This document shows positions 57,241-64,000 of a DNA stretch of 64,000 nt, piece after piece. The stretch lies in NCBI GenBank assembly GCA_025738555.1, contig JAOVFP010000003.1:6324001-6388000 (forward strand), written 5' to 3'. Under the pieces are notes generated by a model that did no database searches, was not told the DNA's origin, and worked only from the letters and a program-made list of their open reading frames with translations. This stretch comes from Cyathus striatus. Its lineage: Eukaryota > Basidiomycota > Agaricomycetes > Agaricales > Nidulariaceae. The position numbers and the translations under genes were made by a program. Each line of letters begins with the position of its first letter. The stretch's first letter is position 1.

Positions 57241-57976
57241 TATTTACATTTCTTTGTACATACTGTTTGGAAAGTTGGCAATCTTGAGCTCAGTGTCCTT
57301 TTTGATTGCAATTATAGCATAATTCTTGTTGTATCATTGTTTGTATTTAGTAGTTATTATGCAGCTGTTATCTGAAAATTCATTTATTCATTTAATTGTT
57401 GATATGTAACAAGTGCTTTATTGATACAGATTCAATCCAAAATGAATTAATTAGACTGTATATGGCAGTGGTATCACAGAAGTGTCACATCAAGTGACTT
57501 AGACATCAAAGTGCTTGATAGAATTGACTGCCAGTTATTGAAAAGTAGTGGAGCTAGACTATCAGAAATTAGCACTAAGTCAGACCAGCAACTGTTACTA
57601 AGTCCTTGACAGATCAGCAAGTTTGGACCATGGGGCACCATTGATTTGATTTGATAGTCTAATTGTCCCTTAATTCAATTGGTGGCTCTGCATGACATAT
57701 TTGTCATAGTTCAAATTGGTAATTTATTTCTGGTGGCTATTGAGGTCAAAACTCAAATTCTGGACTATTTAAATATGTACTTGCTTGCATGAATTTCTAA
57801 GTTATTTTTTCATTATTGTTATTTTTCACTACTTTCACTATTATGTTGTTTTTATGTCTTTCAACTCCAATACTGATTTACATCTTGTCAAAATGCCTCA
57901 ACACAACCATTTTGACTGTTCTCACCCATGAAATCATTACTCCACTCTTCCAACACTGGCTTTGATCCTTCCTTTC

Positions 57977-59068
57977 TGTTACATACCAATTCTCTTCCTA
58001 CATAAAAGTGAATGTGAAAATGCCTGGAGGGTGTAGGAGAGCTATAACAGAAACCCAAAGTGAGTACAGGTATGGGAATGAGAGCAGAAGTGCAGAAGTG
58101 AACTGTGGCTTCAGCATATGTGCTGCACCACCTGAATATCCCCAGGGAATAGTTCATATTTCTTGAAAAATGATATCCAATGAAAGGGAACATTTCCAGA
58201 GTAAGACAAGGCTTTGCCACTACATTAGGCAGCAGGAGAGAAATCTGAAGGAAAACCCGAAGCAGGTTTCAGAACTTAAGAGTAGGAAGAAGTGTATGAA
58301 GTTGATACCAATACTGAAGACTACTTAGTACATCTGAAAGACTATATATACTAGGTAGGTGTTAGATATTCTGGGTTGCACAGCTTCTTTGACAGCTGTC
58401 ACTTGTCACCTGTCATACTTGACAGTTCTGTGATTGACAGATCCTTGACTGACAGATTGACAGCTGTCAGTTACCTTAGTTACAGGACCTTGGTTGGGAC
58501 TTTAGTAGACACACTCAGTATATAAACACTCTGTAACTTGATAGTTGTTAACAAGTTTTCCTCTCCATCTTGTGTCTGTGTTAGTGTTTGTGTCTGAGTC
58601 ATTTGCTCCCTTACCACCTTCCTTGCTCTTTATTACCCTCTATTCTCTCTCCATCCACCCCCTCTATTCTTGTTACTTCTCACAGTAGGAACCTATAGGT
58701 ACAAATGTGGAAGCATAATACTGAGTAGAAGTCAAAGGGATAAAAGGCTGGGCAAAGCGGAGTAGGGGCACAAATGACATGCTCAGAATGAAAAATAAAG
58801 AACTAAACTACATTGACCATAATGAAACAGATAAGTAAGAATAGAAGAGAGGAGTAATAGTATGATGATGCAGTAAGGCCATCATAAGAGAAACTACATA
58901 TCTGAGATTCCTGAAAGAAAACCTAATAGGTTCCAGGTTAGAACCTGGGCAGAAATGTCAGAAAACACAAACTAGTGGGTGTGGACCAGGAATGGACTGA
59001 GTATATTGGAAGGTCACATAGGAACCTTCGGTAATGTCAGCACAATGTATCTGAACATGGATGTAGCA
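57977..59068 (-). mobile_element. Solo LTR, family S2, copy 2, with a nested solo LTR
   Basis: On the plus strand it starts TGTTACATACCAATTC and ends GGATGTAGCA. It is the reverse complement of 55027-55781, at about 762 bp without the insert. A perfect 5-bp duplication, CTTTC, flanks it (57972-57976 and 59069-59073). It entered an R-family gene and was later hit by S1. Confidence 0.85.
58360..58684 (+). mobile_element. Solo LTR, 325 bp, family S1, copy 2 (nested)
   Basis: Starts TGTTAGATATTCTGGG and ends ACTTCTCACA. A perfect 5-bp duplication, GTAGG, flanks it (58355-58359 and 58685-58689). Inside are CTGTCA repeats and TATAAACACTCTGTAACTTG. Homologous to 5956-6292 on the opposite strand. 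Confidence 0.88.
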
Positions 59069-59287
59069 CTTTCAACTGACCCTGCATGTAAATTTCAATA
59101 TACCAGAGATGTTATAGCATGTGAAGGTGAAACAGTTTCATTTCTCAGATACAAGTGCATGGTGGCCTATGGGAATGGAGAGTACATCACAAAGTTCTGG
59201 AAGTTGAATGAATCTCAGTACTGGCTGGCTCTAATTTCTCTTCATGTGTTTTTTCTCTTTTGTTATCATTCTTTAACTTAGTATATA

Positions 59288-59406
59288 CATTTAGTGTTTT
59301 ATCATATCACCATCAGTAAATAGTTGACCTTTTTATCATATGTCATTTTTTGTAAATCTTTATAGGTCAACTATTTACTGATAGTGATATGATAAAACAC
59401 TAAATG
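59288..59406. repeat. Inverted repeat, 40-bp arms
   Basis: TTTAGTGTTTTATCATATCACCATCAGTAAATAGTTGACC (59288-59329) is repeated in reverse complement at 59365-59406 with two or three differences, around a 35-base loop. It lies between parts B and C of R copy 3. Confidence 0.7.
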
Positions 59407-59529
59407 TAGAGTAATTGAGTAAATCCAAGTCAAAAGGTATTGAATTGAGCAAAGGTAGATTAGCTGGTGATTGGTACTTTGATGAAATCTTAGTATGTTA
59501 CTATTCTAATTTTGAACAGAGTCACATGT

Positions 59530-59860
59530 TCTTTAATTTGGCTCTTCTATTATAAAACTTCTAATTTTTATTAAGTTGTCTCTTCACTTATCTCTTTCAT
59601 TTGCACTCAGCATTCTTATCGCAATGCTCTCCTCCACTGTCCTTTTCAATGTCTATGATATCACTACTGTAGAAATTGCTCCCAATCTATTCCAGTTTGG
59701 TATCATGGAAAGCCAATTTCCCTGCTCTGATATCGATCACGACACAAGCCATCACCTCAGGATCTCTGATCAACCTGTTCAACATGTTGATTACAACAAG
59801 TGGGAACTAGTGGCAGCTGGAGATGTTTTCATTAGGGATATAGAGTTCAGGTAGCAGTAC
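59530..59860 (+). pseudogene. Repeated gene family R, part C (copy 3)
   Basis: The conserved leader (TTTGGCTCTTCTATTATAAAACTTCTAA) and then SILIAMLSSTVLFNVYDITT, FGIMESQFPCSDID and QHVDYNKWELVAAGDVFIRDIEFR, ending in TAG at 59852-59854. The copy is cut at about 59880, where an inverted copy begins. Confidence 0.55.
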
Positions 59861-59869
59861 ACCATCTGA

Positions 59870-60600
59870 TTGAATGGAAAGCATGTTGGAATAATTTCCT
59901 TAATAATAATATTATAGATATCAAAAAGGACAGTAGAGGAGTATTGTGATAAGAATACTGTATGAAAACAAAATCTGATTTTCATTAGGTAAGTGAAGAG
60001 ATGACCTAATGAAAATTAGAAGTTCTTATAATAGAAGAGCCAAACTAAAGTACACATGACACAGTTCAAAAGGGAGTAACATACTAAGTATCACTGAAGT
60101 ACCAATCACCAGCTAATCTACCTTTGCTCAATCTGATACCATTTAATTTGAATTTACTCAATCATTCAGAAATATTTATGAAAACAACATATAATTAAGT
60201 TCAATTATTTCCTGATAACAATATGATAAGATTGGCTAAAATGGAGCTTGACATTCAGAAAATACTTGGTTTGTTCTTGTCTAAACTACAATAAACTAAT
60301 GTACACAGAGTTTCAGAAAATCCAGAACTCTGTGATGTACTCTTCATCTCTATAGATCACCATGTACTCACATCTGAGAAATGAAATCATTCCACCTTCA
60401 CTTAATTGAAAGGAAGGATTGAAGCCAGCATTGGAAGAGCAAAGTAATGATGTCATGGATGAGACATTACTATCTTCTTCTACTTTAGAATATATACAAA
60501 GTGAATGAAAATATTTAGAAGACAAAGCAAAACTGCAAGCTTGAAGAAAATTCTGAATCTCTCTCTGCTAATGGAAGAGACTCCTTGTCATATCCATGAC
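59870..60600 (-). pseudogene. Repeated gene family R, parts A-B-C (copy 4, inverted, decayed)
   Basis: Reading leftward from 60600: the part A end (QREIQNFLQACSF), part B (60313-60525, YMVIYRDEEYITEFW), the conserved leader (60000-60170) and a broken part C (ILITILLYC). It faces copy 3, so 59410-59590 and 59990-60170 form a long inverted repeat. Confidence 0.5.
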
Positions 60601-61185
60601 AATCCCTGAACCATTGGAGTTAACTCCAGGTTTACTTCACTTTTAGTATGTTTCCTCCGGACTATGTGTACTTATTATATATCGAACTCTCCTTACTAAT
60701 GTTTACTTGTAACTTTTTACTTGTTCCTTCCCTTTAATATTACTACCTTGTTCTCCAGCTGCAGCCATTTCACCTATGACTATAATCTAGAGGCATACTA
60801 CTAGTTTTACTATGGTCTACATTCTATGGAGTTTACTTACCCCTAGGATGCCACATACCCATGGGCATTACTCCATATGCATTTGGACAAAGTAGTTTAC
60901 TATATAAACTACTCCTGTAATGTAGATAGGCTTTAGTTTCGAATTGACTATGTTCACACTTTTCTTTTATTTGGGTCTTGAGCTAACTCCGCTATTTTGC
61001 CACTTACTCCATTTTGTTCTAAATATGGAACTGGAAGTCCAAGGGGTGCAACACACAAGTTGAAGCCAATGTTCCACTACTCCTGTACTTGTTCACTATC
61101 TCCATGCACCCTACTAACATTGTACAAGTTACTCCACTACTTAGACTATCTCCTCCGAGATTCTTATCACTAGTGGAATAGAACA
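60586..61185 (+). mobile_element. Copia-type LTR, family S3, copy 2
   Basis: Starts TGTCATATCCATGACA; carries TACTATATAAACTACTCC (near 60898) and AGGGGTGCAACACACAAG; ends near GAATAGAACA by alignment with copy 3. No clean target duplication is seen, so it may be one LTR of a decayed element extending to the right (61186-62160). Confidence 0.55.
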
Positions 61186-62169
61186 GAATGTAACACTCTT
61201 CTACTTTAGTTTAAATTTGCCTGAGAAACTTCTGTATAAGTGTCAAGAGTGGCTTGGAAGTGGTAAACAAGGTGTTGACTAAAAACAGCAGTGCTAGCCT
61301 GATAGACTGCCAGGTACTGGATTTGCACCATGAGAACTGCTTGCAATAGTGGAAGTTACTCTGTAACACCTATTGCAAACCAACAAAGAACTAATTTCAG
61401 TATATACAAAAGTCTGTTCATACTTTATCATCATTAGTCAGCAGGACACTACCACTGGGATAGAAGAACAGTTCACCCCCTTTGCAGATTGACATTTGGC
61501 TGGTGTAATAAAAAAGAAATGATGAATCTTCAGTTTGGAATGAGTGACAAGGAAGAATACATGGTATCTCAACCTCTTCAAGGAGGAATATCTGAACAGG
61601 AGTCTTCAGGTGATATGATAAGATGTTGATAAAAGAGCAAGAGTAAAAAATAACAGAGGAGAACATGATTGGACAGAAGAAAAAAAAAAACAGAATGAAA
61701 TGTAAGAATTCAGAGCAGTGTTTAAATAACAGGAAATTTAGTCTGACATCAGCAGCCATCAGGAACCCTGAGTTGGTTTGGCTCATGTCTAATGTATTAG
61801 GAAGACCCTTATAGTCTAAAAAGATTTAGACTAAGCTATTACTAAAAATAAATACTAATAATATTATATAATACACAGTGAAGTAATTATCCATATCAAA
61901 TATATTTGAAAGACTCTTATCAACAGATTAACAGGCATTTAAACTATATTGTCAAGGGATGAGCACTGATAAACTGGCTACTGATAGTTAATAATAAAAG
62001 AATATTGATCACATTTGATATAGGAAGCAGTGATAAGTTACAAGAGCAGTAGAATAAAACTAATCTACTGAGTATTTGTAACTTAGAAAATCTACATTAT
62101 CAACATACATATTATCAATAACAGAGACTCTACAGAAAAAAAAAAAATAGTTAATTGAATATGAGAATA
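61186..62169. other. AT-rich region between two S3 LTRs
   Basis: A minus-strand ORF of 122 codons (61418-61786) has a hydrophobic F-rich start and a region KTPVQIFLLEEVEIPCILP without known motifs. Otherwise no gene. Confidence 0.3.
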
Positions 62170-62650
62170 AAAAATGAGTGAGGCCATTAATTCCATTTTC
62201 ATTAGTATTACTCCATTCCATTCTCTTATCATGATCTTCAGTGTTATATGTTGACTGTGATCTAGAGGTATGGAACTAGTCTACTGTAGTCTACATTCTC
62301 TGAAATAACTTACTCTCCATTATGCCACAAACCTATAGACACTAACTTTGTCTGCATCTGGAACAAAGTAACTACTATATAAACTACTTCATATTGTAAG
62401 TAGACTACAGTTTCAAATTAACTATATTAACATCATTCCCTTCACTTGGGACTTGTTCCAACTTTGAGATATCATCATCAACTTCACCCTGTTCTAAATA
62501 TGAAATTAAAAGTTCAAGAGGTGCAATATACAAGTTGAAGTCTACATTTCATTACTTCTGTACATTGTTTATTACCTCTGAGCTCATTACTTACATGCTC
62601 TCTTGTTGATTAGACCTTCTCCCATGGTTCAATCCTTAGTGATTGAAACA
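62170..62650 (+). mobile_element. Copia 5' LTR, family S3, copy 3, with primer-binding site
   Basis: Similar to S3 copies 1 and 2 from TGATCTAGAGGTATGG (near 62258) through TACTATATAAACTACTTC (near 62374) to GATTGAAACA. Directly after, GTGATACTAGAGCC (62655-62668) resembles the TGGTATCAGAGC primer site used with initiator tRNA-Met. The left edge is uncertain. Confidence 0.5.
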
Positions 62651-62669
62651 GGATGTGATACTAGAGCCT

Positions 62670-63520
62670 AATCTTATTCAAAAGGTATTTTTTTCTATAG
62701 TTCAGAAGAAACAAAATAGAACTTGGAATTTCCAAGTAATATCACCTATGACATAGAATTATCATTGAAGTTAATATAAGGGATTTCATTAGAACTTTTC
62801 TTTATTGCAACAGTGATGAAAGCTTCACTGAAGTTCATGCAAGACCACTAATTATTTAAGTCTTTAATTGTTTTTATTTGAAATCTCTAATTCTAATAAA
62901 AAAAAGATATAAGTTTTTAAAAATTATATTGTACTAATTTATATTGTACTAATTACATACTTATAATTTCTTTCTCAGATATTTTTAGAAAATGATTTCA
63001 ACAATTCACTAATAACTGGAGCAATATGATTCTTAATAGTTCTAAGAAACTCTTGAATTACTAATATAACAAATTTTACTTGATTTTTAGTATCTCTTGT
63101 AACATAGGAAATTTTGAATGAGAGACATCAGGCTCCAAGGTGAAGAGCACTAGCAGTAGCAGACCTGTTGCTCTCCTTATCAGAGGATTTAACACTTAGC
63201 TTTTGCATTTTATCCCAAAAAAAAAATAAGTGATTCTGAATTTGTTGTGAAATCACTCTCTCAGCTTGAAATACAAGAAACTTTAAGTAATCTGAATGTT
63301 GCTGTAATTTTATATTGACAATATCAGATTCTATCTCAATAAAGTACCTTCCTTTCTTTAAGGTAGAAGGAAGAGAAGGAGAAAACTCTGAATACAACTC
63401 ATTTATTTTCTTGAATACTGCTTAACCACTAATATGAATTCTCTCAAATTTTTTAAGATAAGGTACTTTTGTAATTGATAAGACAAAGTTATAAATTGAT
63501 TAATATATGAAGTCTTTGTT
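62670..63520. other. Expected gag region of the copia element, not readable
   Basis: AT-rich with stops in all plus frames. The only long frame is on the minus strand (63128-63397, 89 codons, no motif). Confidence 0.3.
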
Positions 63521-63529
63521 CTGATCCTC

Positions 63530-64000
63530 TGAATCACTGTCCTTTACAACTTGATACTCATTATACTGGAATGCAGATTCAGGAGCCACTTCTCACATGA
63601 TGCTCCATTTTCATTGGATCTATAACTATCAACTATATTGTGTATCAATTAGTCTTGCTGATGATTCTGTTGTGTACAGTAAAAAAGTTGAGAGTGTGGT
63701 GTTTAAACTCACAATCAGGGGAGGACTGTAAGAGCTATGCAGTTTAACAGAGTACTACATATATTAGATCTTAAGAACAATTTACTCTCAATTATTAATA
63801 TTAAAATTTATGAATCTACTTTGCACTTCTATGATTATACTGGAAAGAAGCTTTTTACAGCTACTGCCAATAAAAGCAACTCTACTATTATAGATGGTAC
63901 AACAGAAGAATATGTGTCAGAGAAAGCCTATGCAGTTTTAACTATTTCTCTTGATATTACTTTTTGACATCATAGACTTGGTTATCACAGCTATGAATCA
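63530..64000 (+). pseudogene. Ty1/copia protease and pre-integrase zinc region (runs off the window)
   Basis: WNADSGATSHM (near 63572) is the copia protease signature Asp-Ser-Gly-Ala with His-Met. After a frame break, 63737-63967 reads HILDLKNNLLSI, KKLFTA and DGTTEEY, the GAG-pre-integrase segment. It then passes a TGA into HHRLGYHSYE, the His pair of the integrase zinc finger. The element continues beyond base 64000 and belongs with the LTR at 62170-62650. Confidence 0.75.

Larger units (their letters stand above)
57925..59280 (+). pseudogene. Repeated gene family R, part B (copy 3), split by an LTR
   Basis: MKSLLHSSNTGFDPSF (57931-57976) and TDPACKFQ...EYITKFWK...YWLALI (59070-59250) are the two halves of one part-B segment, as shown by the uninterrupted copy on the minus strand (60313-60525, MTSLLCSSNAGFNPSF). 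Solo LTR S2 copy 2 sits exactly between them. Confidence 0.55.

Noticed and set aside
55027..59068. A single element bounded by inverted S2 copies
   Set aside because: Each S2 copy has its own 5-bp duplication (GGTAC; CTTTC), so they are independent solo insertions, not terminal inverted repeats.

Overview
The window is a repeat-dominated, AT-rich stretch from a basidiomycete fungus, most likely an Agaricomycete. The evidence is the CxC5/CxC6-KDZ transposases, short GT-AG introns, fungal Ty3/gypsy, Ty1/copia and LINE families, and strong CpG loss. The species cannot be told from the sequence, and I recognise no ordinary host gene. Most open frames are transposable-element genes, intact or decayed.

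Layout. 1-8588: right-hand part of a KDZ DNA transposon (element I: transposase, companion gene, GC-rich minisatellite, tRNA-like module, word array, terminus). 8641-10340: an unknown repeated gene family, here called R. 10453-15075: Ty3/gypsy-1. 15178-16735: fragment of chromovirus gypsy-3. 16735-17250: word arrays. 18450-20212: decayed LINE. 21318-25855: decayed KDZ element V, with non-autonomous element II (23734-25083) inserted. 27234-28583: long-TIR, Mutator-like element with a CpG-rich core. 28887-29465: LTR. 30450-31110: word arrays. 31261-34820: KDZ copy B, interrupted by gypsy-2 (34821-43862). 43863-44652: R copy joined to a gypsy-1 tail. 45197-53286: complete-ended KDZ element III, carrying a nested deletion derivative, d1 (45298-46433). 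54130-54660: copia remnant. 55027-59068: three solo LTRs, one nested in another. 59069-60600: two facing R copies. 60586 to the end: copia LTRs and the start of a copia element.

The most notable system is the KDZ element family. Its copies share one design: an asymmetric terminus (YAGTA-CTTTA... at one end, GAGST-CTTTA... at the other, each followed by a C-run), an 8-bp target duplication, and a subterminal array of a short word. The word differs between elements but matches at both ends of one element. Inside are a CxC5-CxC6-KDZ transposase and a spliced, lysine-tailed companion gene; two copies have a hairpin array between these genes. A GC-rich minisatellite and a tRNA-like module lie on the GAGST side. 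Elements of the family insert into each other.

Decay is dominated by TGA stops, many of them at positions where the families normally have arginine. That fits CGA-to-TGA change by deamination of methylated CpG. CpG survives mainly in the minisatellite of element I and in the core of the Mutator-like element.
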